Source: Halichondria panicea
Taxonomy: Eukaryota > Porifera > Demospongiae > Suberitida > Halichondriidae
Direction: 5' to 3'
DNA length: 64,000 nucleotides
NCBI RefSeq assembly: GCF_963675165.1
Contig: NC_087378.1
Location: forward strand, 8,173,809 to 8,237,808
Shown: positions 47,278 to 59,200 of the stretch, piece after piece
Position numbering within the stretch: position 1 is the first letter of the stretch
Layout: every line of letters begins with the position of its first letter
Position numbers and translations under genes: made by a program
Notes under the pieces: model-generated
The model's database searches: none
What the model saw: the letters and a program-made list of their open reading frames with translations, nothing else
Told to the model about the DNA's origin: nothing

Positions 47278-50200
47278 ATGGCTGGGGAGACGTTCGTCTA
47301 CTCCTTCACACAGAGTAACATTGGAACAAGTGCCCAAATTACTGACAAGTACGTTTACAATGCAGTGGTAGCTTTCATCTTATCTGTCCCATTATTACTA
47401 CAGGTTGACTGACTTGAGTCAGGGAGCCACTAGCCAGCCACCAGCAGGAGATAAAGGATGGTAGGTTGCCATGCGTCCCACTGTGTCAATACACACTGCA
47501 CACTAACTCCAGCTTCACTGAGCTGAGGGATATGGTCATACGTCAGCTGGTGGTGTCAGAGACCCACGTTGCCATGCTAACAGAAGACGGGAGAATATGC
47601 CGGATACGCTACACAGAGGAAACCACACCCCCTCAGCCACTGGCCACACCCACAGCTGGGAGAGAGAAAAGGTACCGTAGAAACATCGTTAAGACTTGTA
47701 CCAAGTTGCAACAGTATACACCCTCTGAGCCTATTAGGTGTAGCTATATATTATTTATAGTGACAATATTTACTCATTTGTTTAATCATACACTTGACCT
47801 TTGTCCTCCAGTGACGACGAGGCAGCCTCTACATCGAGCACACGTTCCTATGGTTCCCGGAGTGCGTCCCCACGTCCTGATGAAGACAGACCATCCTCCA
47901 ACTCACTGCAAGTCTACACTTATACAAACACTCAGTCTCTTGAACTGGTTGTCCTTTACTACAGAATTATTATTATGCATAATTATATTAAAATTGCTTA
48001 TAAAAATATTTGCCTATTTATTACAATATAATTTAAAGAGGCAATATTAATAAAAAGATACGGAGTCACTGCATGCCCCCCCCCCCCCCCCCCTGTGTAG
48101 GAGTCATGTGTGGGGGTCTATCATGAGCTCTGGCCCCTCCTCTGCCGTGCTCAGCTCAGGGGGTGGTCTCAGAGTACCTGGTAGAGGGAGGATACTGCTC
48201 AGACGGAGGGGTGGTGGTCACGGGATAGTGGCACGCTGGCCTGTCATACCAGCAGGAGATGTACCGGATGAACTGGTGGACCAGGCTATGGCCGTACTGC
48301 AGGGAAAGTCTAAAGAGATGGTCATTAGAGAACTGCAGAAGACGGTACAAGATACGTATATACACTGTTAGTATACCCCAGTACTGTATGTAGTGTGTAG
48401 GGACAATGTCAAAGTAGTTAAATCTTTTTCTGGCCATTACTTTGTTGGAAGCCTGCACTCTATGTGTCTAACTGCTCCTGATAGCATACCGTACATATAG
48501 ACCTCATCAATGTACCTCTCCCCCCTCTAGCATATAGACCTCATCAATGTACTGTACCCTCTCCCCCCTTTAGCATATAGACCTCATCAATGTACTGTAC
48601 CCTCTCCCCCCTCTAGCATATAGACCTCATCAATGTACTGTACCCTCTCCCCCCTCTAGCATATAGACCTAATCAATGTAATGTACACTCCCCCCCCCCT
48701 CTAGCATATAGACCTCATCAATGTACTGTGCCCTCTCCCCCCTCTAGAACCTTGATGTGAACCAGGCAGTCAACAACCTACTGAGTAGGGAGGATGATGA
48801 TGGGGATGCCAGTCATGACGAGGGCAGCGTGCTGGCATCAGGAGGTGGGCTGCTATAGTGTGTGCATGTACACACACGCTTAATAATCACATGACCTTGT
48901 AGAGGAGCTGCTGAGTCTGCTGGGACCTGGTCTGGCTAGCGTTGGTGAGGAGGAGCTGGATGAGGTACTAGCGAGGGGGAGAGGGGAGGAGGGCGGAGGA
49001 AGTGGGCGGGACTCTAGACTCACTCTCTATGAATTCAGTGACCCTCTCCTACAAGTGGTCAGTTAATAAATGGCTGCTCTGTATTCTTTAATGTAGCAAT
49101 TAAGTCTTTGTTTTCTTCAATGGATGTATTAAATAGCTACACACTTATATATACATGTAACGTAGTCACACTGAATATTGTGTCTCATGTTTCCTCTTCC
49201 CGTACAGAGTGAGCTTCGTTCCCTAGTGAGTATAGGTGATGGTGCGGCAGGAGGGGCCAGCTCCGGTGGTGGAGGGGGTGTGGCTAGTGGGGAGGGGAGT
49301 AAGAGACCCAACACTAGAGGAGGACTCTCCAGCAAGAAGAAGAAGTCATCCTCCACCTCTCAGGCCCCACCCCTCGGCCCGCTATTGTTTGACAGCAGCA
49401 TCGAATGGTGGGGGGAAGACAAGGTGAGCCCTGTTGTTATGGCTGGATTTATTATTTATTGGATTATGTTTGTGCTATAAAATTTACGATAGCATTAAAA
49501 AGCTTTTGTACATGTCATTAATTTTATTTGGACGATGTATTAACATTTACTATTATCGATCTAGTGACATGATTATAATTATTTCTGTTGCCTCAGGATG
49601 GTCCATCGTTTAAGCTGATTGCTGGACTCTACTCTGAGCTGTTGGCAGTCGACTCTAACGGCAAACTACATGGGTGGGCGTGGTCATGCCCCACCCCCTA
49701 TCCAGGAGCACATCCTCTCGAGGCGAGACTAGAGATAGGAGACGAGAGTGTGAGACTGTTGTCTTGTAAGCTGCTCCGTGGGAGTCTAATCACAGAGTCT
49801 GGCAAGGTGCGGGGGGAGTAGCCACTGGTAGCTAGCCACTGGTCAGGTGGATCTTTAAACGGCCATAACTTTAGTTCCGTTGGTCCAATAACGTTAATTT
49901 TATGATTTTCTGAAAGCTTAGAGAGAGGCCTTTCAGATAATGTCAAAAGTCTATTTTTAACCTGTTTTTGACAAAATACCATGGGCTATAGCCCATGGTC
50001 TTTTTCCGAAAATCGAAAATTATGGCCCGTTCCAAATTTTGGATTTGAGCATACCATCTGAAAGAGCTTCTTCCAAGTTTTCATAAAATCATAAAATCGT
50101 TGAATTTAGACTGTCAGAAGTCTTACAGAGCCGACTCTATGAAGGGAACCTAGTATTAAATAGAGCATACATCTGTGTGTGTGTAACAACAGTTGATTTT

Positions 50201-53200
50201 AGCTTTGGTACGTGCAGGTGGCCACATTTGTGGATGGTAGTGTTCGGGAGTTTGCCTCTCGACTGGAGGGAAAGGCAGTGGCAGTGAGTGAGTTGGCTGG
50301 AGAGAGCATCAGCACCCTCTCTGTCAGTGAGCTGGTCAGTGCCATCGCCACAGAGTCTGGCAAGGTCTACTGGTGGTGAGTGGGCGTGTGTGAGGAGGGG
50401 GGGGCACTGTGTCTACTAGTGATCCTATAGCCCCAGGCACTGTGGTCTACTAGCTGTGATCCCATGCATACCTCCTCTTACTCCGTGCAGGGGTGTCCTA
50501 CCATTCTCTGAGCGCAAACAAGCCGTGGGCCAGAATCAGGAGAAGCTGCGAGTGCTCAAGTACCAGTACACAGGGAGTGGCTCTGAGCTGACAGAGGGCA
50601 GTCGAGTGTGTCTACGCTTGTCCCCCGTCTATTCCCTGGGGACCAAAGCTGTCCACATCAAGGGCTCTCGTATACAAGTAATTATAATTATAGCAGTGTT
50701 TTGTGCATTTTACCATACAGTGCCCTAAACGTCCAAGTGAGCTGCAAAGAACAGTATTGTATTTTGTAACTTACATGTACCCCGCCATCCTCATTACCCC
50801 CCGTTACCCCCCCCCCTCCCAGTGTGGTGTACTGTTAGAGAATGTGATGAGTCCAAGTCTGTCAGAGAAGTGTCAGTTCAGGGTGGTTACCCCGGGCAAC
50901 CCGCAGGAGATGGAGGCAGACAATAACAAGACAGAAGATACTCTAGATGTGCATATTGGTAAGTTACAGTTGGTATTTGGTCTAAAACATCGCAAAAATA
51001 GACTTCTGATTTTAATACATCATCTGAAAGACGTCTCTCTAAGCTTTCAGAAAATCATAAAATTAACGTTGTTGGACCAACAGAACCAAAGTTATAGCGG
51101 TTTCAAGATGCTTCATTTAACGCTGTATTTTTCGTGGACTCTACTAGAGAGTTGGCTCTGTATAATATTGTGTGTATTCCAGTAGTCATTGTCATACCCC
51201 TCAGGCTCTAAACGCAAGTACCCCAGCGACAGCAATGAAGACATGCTCACTAAGAGAGAGGAGTGGTCTCTGCGTGATGTAGTGTTCACAGATCATGTGA
51301 CTAATCACAAGGAAGGCTCAGTGGTGAAGGTAGATGGGAACTACGTGGCTGTACACTATCCCCCTCTCGACCCAACACAACTGAGTCAAGTCAACCTGGC
51401 CAGCTGTAGACTACTACGCAAGGATGAGCTAGTCGTGAGTGGACTGTGTGTGTGCGGTGTGTGCGTGTGTGCGTGTGTGCGTGCGTGCGCGTGTGCGTGT
51501 GTGTGTGCGTGTGTCCAGACATTTCAATTGGTGACTATTTTCAATCCTCATTGTCAATCTCAATCCTCAATTTGCCTTTTCTACAACAGTCTACACTGTA
51601 CAACCATTTTCAACACTTGAAATAAAAGCGTTATTAGAGAAAACTTAAGTCAACCGCTACTGTGTACACGGGACTGTAGCATTTCTGCTTTATGAGGGAT
51701 AGTTTGGCCAATCACCAATGCATTGTACATGTACATGTACATTAATAATGACCACTTGTCCCTGCAGTTGGTGAGTGAGGCGTCCCCGCACCACACTCCC
51801 TACTTCATTCAAGAGGTCCCTCGCAGACTCCGCCCACCACACTCGTACACTCTCCTCACTCTAGCCACGGACACCCGAGGACTACATTGTCTCTATGCTG
51901 CCAGAGACTTACTGCATTACGTTGTGTACAATCTCGACTCTGGCAAGCCGTTACAAGATTCTCAGTTTAGTCTGCTCTCGTCCCAATACTTGTTAAAGCA
52001 AGGCGGGGCACTTCAATTAACGCCCATCAATCTGAGTGTGGGTGTGGTCATGGACGAGCACGGTGGACTGTTCCCCGTCTCCAAAAACAACACTGGCAAT
52101 ATACGAGATCTTCCACAACTAGTAAGTTAAAAAATATAGATTATAAAAATTATTATTGTAATTTATTTCTCTTGCCAGAATGTTCCTCCTATCTCGTGCG
52201 TGGGTGTGGGGGCGTGCTCTAATAGGAACAGTCTGGTTTCCGTGGTGTTTCAGCGTCAACGCCTCATGCCTGCAATCTTACGTAAAGACCTCACCACGGT
52301 CTCTAATCTTATAGCAAGCTTCAAAGGTACAAAACCATATTCATGATACAGTATGCTATATGTACCGTATTACGCTGGTGAAATACCAAATCAGCAGAAA
52401 ATTTACCCTTTGCGATTTAACTATATAATTATTACGTTTGGCAAGGATCGTGTGTCATACCGTAAGTCCATAATTTTATTTTTGAGAAGTGATCAATACC
52501 TCACAAAGTTCGCATAAAAAATATGTTTGATGCTCTCAAAACATTCTAGTAATAATTATGGTGTGTGTAGTGTGACACACCCATCTCACCCACTCAGCTC
52601 TATCAGAGGATGCCCTCAGTCCTGAATCCACGGCTGCCCTGAGGGAGCATTGCTCTGGTGGATGCAATGTGTTTCATGTGCTGGCTGCTCTTGCTCGACC
52701 ACCTGACCCCACCCCAGTGTCAGGGGACAAGAAGGGATCGGGAGCAGCACGCTCTACACCTAGGGGACTGCTCAGGGATATCATGAAGCAAGCCATGGCC
52801 ATGTCAAGGACACCCCCCTCTCTCTCAAGCATGGGTGAGTGGCACTGTACTCTTATTTTTTTCTTTTCAGAAATGATAAACCGTGTAAAAAATAAGCAAA
52901 GTTTGTAGGAGAAAAAAAGAGAATAATATTATTCGGAAGTAATTCTACTGTACTGTGCAGTATTTTACTGTTTTGTATTCTATTGTAATAATAATTATTG
53001 TGACCCCCTTGCAGACTGGGCGGGGAGTGACAGTGTGGAGGTGGACGATGAGCCTCAGAGTGATGTAGCTCTGGACATATTTGAGAAGGTGGTTTCCCTG
53101 GAAGGCCATGCCCCCCTCTACACTGAGCTGCTGCAAGAGAGGAGTCTAGATGGCTACACTCCATTCATGGCTGCTGTCACCTTCAAGGTACGTATACTGT

Positions 53201-56200
53201 ACTACAAATTACGGTATCAAATTAGTAGAATTTTTTTGTATTTTCTGGTCAGTAGAGCTTTAGTTTGTACCTATATAGTGAATAATGTCGCCCTTACCCC
53301 TCCTCTGTAGTCATACGGACTGGCGTGCCTGCTGCTCCATTTGGCCCAGCAGTTGAGTGGTGAGGACAAGACTAGTCTCACGGCCATGCTCTACCCTCCC
53401 GACACTCACCCTGATGATAACCCAGTGTTTATCCTCGTTCGAAACGACCCTTGCTCCTTCACTTGGACAGGGGAGGAGCATATTCAACAAGTGAGGGAAG
53501 GGGCTTAAACTTAACCATATAGCGGGTTATTTTCGTATTGTAGAGCATCATACGAAAATGAGATTAATCTACCGAAATAGATTCAACATCACTATCCTGA
53601 GCTGTACAAATATTTAAAATCAATTCTATATTAATTTTGGGGATAGACTAGTACATTGTATTTGTCAGTGAGAGTTTCTATTCTTCCTCCAGGACATATT
53701 TGAGTGTCGTACGTGTGGTCTGATTGGTTCCCTGTGTTGCTGCACTGAGTGTGCGTACACTTGTCACCGTGGTCACGACTGCTCCTTCAAGAAGGCTAGT
53801 CCCACTGCCTACTGTGACTGCTGGGAGGTGGGCAAGTGCCACGCTCTCGCATCAGGCTACGAGTATGAGCGACGTTCCCTACTAGAGAAGCTCCTAAAAT
53901 GCTCCAATCTGGGTACAAAGGTCAATGCTCGTGGAGAGCATTTGATTGGCTTGTTGGCTAGTATGGTAGCACGTCAAGGGAAGGAGCAGTCACACTGGGG
54001 AGGGGGGCGACTAGGGGGGAGTTTCAGAACCTCCAGGAGCAAACACGAAGAGATCCCTTCCTATAATCTTCCACCGCCACGATTTGCTCAGAAGGCTCTC
54101 AACATGGCACTGGATAATTGGGAGTGTGTGAAAAGTGTGCTCCTGTGTGGGTGTGAGGGTGTAGAGAGTGTGGAGGGTCACGTTGACACCACCTCCCTTG
54201 ACTGTTTCACCCACCTCCTGCTAACCAGACTCAGTCAGAAGGTACATGTGTTCACATGTGTACTACACTGTATAGGGTTGCAGTGTGCTGCACTGTATGG
54301 GGTTGCAATGTGCTGTACTGTACAGGGTTGCAGTGTACTGCACTGTATAGGGTTGCAGTGTGCTGCACTGTATGGGGTTGCAATGTACTGCACTGTATGG
54401 GGTTGCAATGTGCTGTACTGTACAGGGTTGCAGTGTACTGCACTGTATAGGGTTGCAGTGTGCTGTACTGTATAGGGTTGCAATGTACTGCACTGTATGG
54501 GGTTGCAATGTGCTGCACTGTATGGGGTTGCAATGTGCTGCACTGTACAGGGTTGCAGTGTGCTGTGCTGTACTGTATAGGGTTGCAATGTACTGCACTG
54601 TATGGGGTTGCAATGTGCTGCACTGTATAGGGTTGCAATGTGCTGCACTGTACAGGGTTGCAATGTGCTGTATTACTAGAATATTTTGCTGGTGAGAACA
54701 ACCTTTGCAAATGAGCCAAATCAGAGGAAAAATTGCGATCTAACTATTACGTTCTGGCAAGGATTGTGTGTCATCTAGTTTAAGTTTTGCGATTTTATTT
54801 TGCGAAGTGTTCAAAGCTCACATAATTATGTTTGATTTTGCACAACATTCTAGTGATACGGTACATGATTATGATTCCGGTACCTTAATTGCCACTTGTT
54901 TCCTCGTGTGCAGAATCTGGACTCCATGCTCACACTGTTGGTGAAGCAGCTTGGCCCCGCCCCCTCCACTGGGCCAGAGGTGGCTCTGAGTGCAGCTGCT
55001 CGGTTCCTGAGGTCAGTGATTCGAGTGTTCACTGTAGCACAGCTTGAGAGCACAGCCGTCGCCTCGAATGTTGTCATGGATACGTCCAGGAAGAAGAGGT
55101 ACTGTGTAGTATGTGTAGTCATCATGTGAAGAGCATATTGTGTGTTGTCATGGATACGTCCAGATTGTGTGTTCTTAAAATATTGCTAAAACTTTTATTT
55201 TAACAAAAAGCCTAGTGAGAAGTTACCTTTGATTTTGAAAGGCCTAGAGCTAGCTGTATGTTGGATTGACTTCAGTAACATGATGTGTGTATGTGTGTGT
55301 GTGTGTGTGTAGTCATTCCCCGACTGTTCTGATGGAGCGCTGTCAGAAGGTGTTCTCGTCCCTCGCTCCCCTCACTGTAAGACAGCTTGTGCCCATGGCC
55401 AAGGCAGTCATCCTCCCCGTCATGCTGGGAGTGGCCAGGTAGGTACATAGTTTACAGATTTTGCTATTCTGATCCCTTGCCACCATTTTGTGTTGATGAC
55501 CTCTGACCCTGTGCAGGCCCATGGACCCTCTGTGTATGTCTGACCGTGGGCGTGTGTGTGAGGATGTATTTCGTCTGCCGTTAGTCTCGTTGCTGCGTTT
55601 GGGGGCATGTCAAGAGGAGGTAGGCGGTGATGGTGAGGGGGCGGATAGTGAGACGGGGGAAGAGGACCCGCCCACACTTGCACTAGACGCCAGCTCCACT
55701 GTGACCACAGGATCACACCTCCTCTATCTCTCCGATCAGGTGGGCATACAATATGGCTACTATACTTGGCTGTGTTGAGCTTACATGTATTTCTGAGGGT
55801 CATCTTGCCCGCCTCCCAGCACGTGTACATACTCTGTTACTGTATAATTATACTCTACAATTATACTCTACATGTCAGTGGGTGTTTTTTCTGAAATGGT
55901 CTGTTTTTGGAGCTATTTTGAAACAAAGCATGTGCTGTACAATGTCTTATAAGTATGTACATATACTTAATGACCAAAAAGGCTCAATAGAGTAACAATT
56001 CTCCCCCCAGGACTCTAGTGATGGAGAGGAGGTGGAGAGTGTGCCAGATGACATCTCTTTGGCTGAATCTCACGAGGACTACTCGTTGTTTGAGCCCGCC
56101 ACCCCCCACCCAGTCACTACAGGCACACACTGGGCCCTCCCACACACTCGCTCGTCCTACCACTCAAGCTCAAGACTGGCACGATCAAACAGCACTGGAA

Positions 56201-59200
56201 GGTGAGGTCATCAAGAATAATACGTAAGGATATCCATGGTCTTTTCAAAATTGACAGTTTTTTTTAACCTACCAGAACTTTATTTTAAGCATGTCATGTG
56301 ATAGGGCTTGTCAAGAGCTACAGAAGTTATGGCCTCCCAAAAGTAGCTTGCCAAATAGTTTGTTTTTCAGAAGCATACATGCAACTGACTGGCTCCTCCC
56401 CCTCTGTACATAGGGATGTCCAAAGCATGGGCATGTCTGCCTCCCTCCTCTCCCAAACCTTCTGTCTGCTCCTGCGTCAACTGGCCGAGACTCTAGACCC
56501 ACTGTGGGATAAGTGCTCCGCCCCCTCACTGCCGGACACCCTCCACGTGTCCGAGGGAGAACCAAAGGACCTGTACGACTTTGTGTGGGAGGAGCTTCAA
56601 GATGTGTGGACCTGGCTCTTCAATTGTTTGGACGTTCTCCAGAGCCAGCTGTCGTTTGGAAGCATTGTCAGCAAAAAGGTGAGGCACATGGCTGTCTATA
56701 TAAAGAGCCAGTAATGTGCTGATTGTGCAGTTATTTTGGGCTAGGAGCTAACAAAAATAGCACAATTTTACTATGCCAAAATATACAATTTTTTACTGCA
56801 TTGATGATGATTCACTGCAGGTGTCCAGGACCACTAGCCCTCCCTCTAAGCACGAGGCTGGCAGTGAGAGCAGGGAGCATCGCAAGGAGGCCTTCTCGTA
56901 CATGCTCACACTCTTTAAGGGGGGGTGTGGTGAGCATGGTGGGCGTGTCCCCTCACTGGACGTGGGCGGTATGGAACACCTGGCCTTCACACTGGACTCA
57001 CTCTATCATCTACTGCAGGTGTGCAGTCATGCATGTACAGGATCTCTGACATTTGCCTGCAAAATTGTTTTCGTAAAATAGCAAAAGTAATTTTCTAGCA
57101 AATGAGCTGTCAATTGTACTTGGTTGACGTTTGTGTAGATATTTTCATTGTTTTTATCCCCCCAGAACACGCGCTCCCCACCCCCCAGTGAGGATGCTAG
57201 CGAAATACCTCCCAGTACTAGCGAAAGACCCCCCAGTGAGGGGGCTAGCGAGAGACCCCCTGATCAGCTACAAGCTAGTGTGACAGTGTCTGGAGATGTG
57301 GAGATGACAGACGAGGAAGAGGGTGTGGTTTCAGAGGAAGGGAGTGTGGTGATGATGGAACAAGAGGGTGTGGTCAAGGAAAAGGGCATTAATCGGAGCA
57401 TTCGAAAATTCTTTCATCGCTCCAACTCCACCGTGTGTTTAGGGAAACTCCCTCACTCGCCCTTTGACCCTTTGGTAGATGTGCTACCGCTGGCAGAGAA
57501 GCCACAACTCATGGACTCAGTACAGGTACACTAGTGTGGGGAAGCACGACTGTGGTATTCTAAAAATGCAGCGCCAAATAGAGGCCTTTTAGATAATGTG
57601 TTAAAATCAAAAGTCTATTGTCGGCCTTTATTTTATTTTATTATGGTGTGTTCCAAATTTTTGATTTGAGCATACCATTTGAACGGGCTCCTTCTAAGCT
57701 TTCAGAAATTCAAAAAATCGTTGATTCTATCAGAACTCTAGTTACAGAGCTACAGCATGTAGTGCATGTACTGTAGTACTCACATTAAGTACAACCAGTA
57801 GGTTTGTACGTAGGATTAACAGTGCACACATTTTGACTCGTGTTCAGACTGCTCTATATCTGCAGGGAAAGGCCACAGCAAGATTGGACAGATAGCTTAG
57901 TTAATTCTAGTCAGGTGATATTACAGGGTCCTTGGGCACAGAGTTAGCAACACAGGAAAAACACAAAATGACTTTAAGACATGAGTAACCCTCTTCTAGG
58001 AGGGGCTGATTCACTGTTACCATGCAATAATTAGAGCCAGCTACTGTGTAATGCTGACATTTCTGTCAATTAATCAGGCGGATCACTAGTAGGTTGTTTG
58101 ACACTGTGCTTGGAGGACACTAATTTAAAAAAAATCAAGACATACTTTTGTATTACTAGAATCTTTTGCGAGCATGCTAAAAAATATGAACGAGGGATCA
58201 CCCGGTGTTACTAGTAAGCATCCAAGTCCCTCTCATTCTCGCCAATCCGGAACCCACTGCAGGAAGTGAGACTAACCTTCGACACACTAGGCCCCAGCAC
58301 TCTGGCCACCATGAGATTCTCACCACTGATGTAGGTTAACCACTCAATTGAATAAACAATCGATACAGCAGGGTATAGAACCCGGGACGACTACAGAGAG
58401 GTTCACTAGGTCAAGTAGCTTACCCACTGGGCTAATAGCCTCGTCGAGAAATAAAGAATTAATTTATGCTTACATAGTCATTTTTTGTTAATTAAAGAGA
58501 AAGAAAAGAAAGTACATTACCTGGACTCGAACCCAGACCTCCTGCTTGGTAGTCAAGCACACTACCATTACACTAGAATGAATAACTGGTAAAGGTCGTC
58601 TTTGTTAACGCATAAAAGGTACATGCTGCTAATGCAAAATGCACCAGATTTTTCACCAACTAGTAATACATGTGTACACCTGTACACCTGTAACAGTAGG
58701 CAGCTCTCCTAACTGTAGTCCAATGTCTACATGTGTGGGGGAGTATCTTGTTCAGCTATATAGACATGTACCCATTAGATACGTTAGAGTATAATATGTA
58801 ACCAGTGTTAAATAGAGCATCTTTGAACGGCCAATATCATGTAATGGCTGGCAAGGTCCCAACCACTTTGCACATAATATATTGTAAGGCAAACAGGATG
58901 TTCAACTTTTAGAGCTTCAATAAATTGTATCCCCCCTGCAGGACAAGCAAGTGTTGTTTGGTTACCAGGTGCCAATGCCGCTGTGTCAGTGGCCATCGTG
59001 TTCCCTGGTCCCTCCCCCAATCCTCTCACTCCTCGCTGATAAGGGGGGGTGGCCACGAGGACCTGAGCATGGATCATCTGGTAACTATACATGAACATGC
59101 ATTCAGAGGCTAGCCTGTACTGTGTTATGACTCGTGTGTGTTCACTACCGCAGGTTGTCAACTGAGTGATGATCAGGTGTGTGGGTGGGATAGTCACAAG

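Larger units (their letters stand above)
57526..58941. other. Largest UBR5 intron (26): repeats and tRNA-like sequences
   Basis: 1416 bp without a supported exon. It holds a foldback repeat half copy at its 5' end and two tRNA-like segments on the minus strand. A MITE-family-2-like end (tattactagaatcttttgcg) sits at 58153. Confidence 0.7.

Noticed and set aside
54235-54719. Long open frames on both strands, up to 155 residues, with repeated Cys/Tyr/His words
   Set aside because: Frames arise from a 24-bp stop-free minisatellite inside a UBR5 intron. Several frames are open equally and none has homology.
58518-58585. Functional tRNA gene on the minus strand
   Set aside because: B box is perfect, but the anticodon loop lacks T33 and the acceptor and T stems pair poorly.
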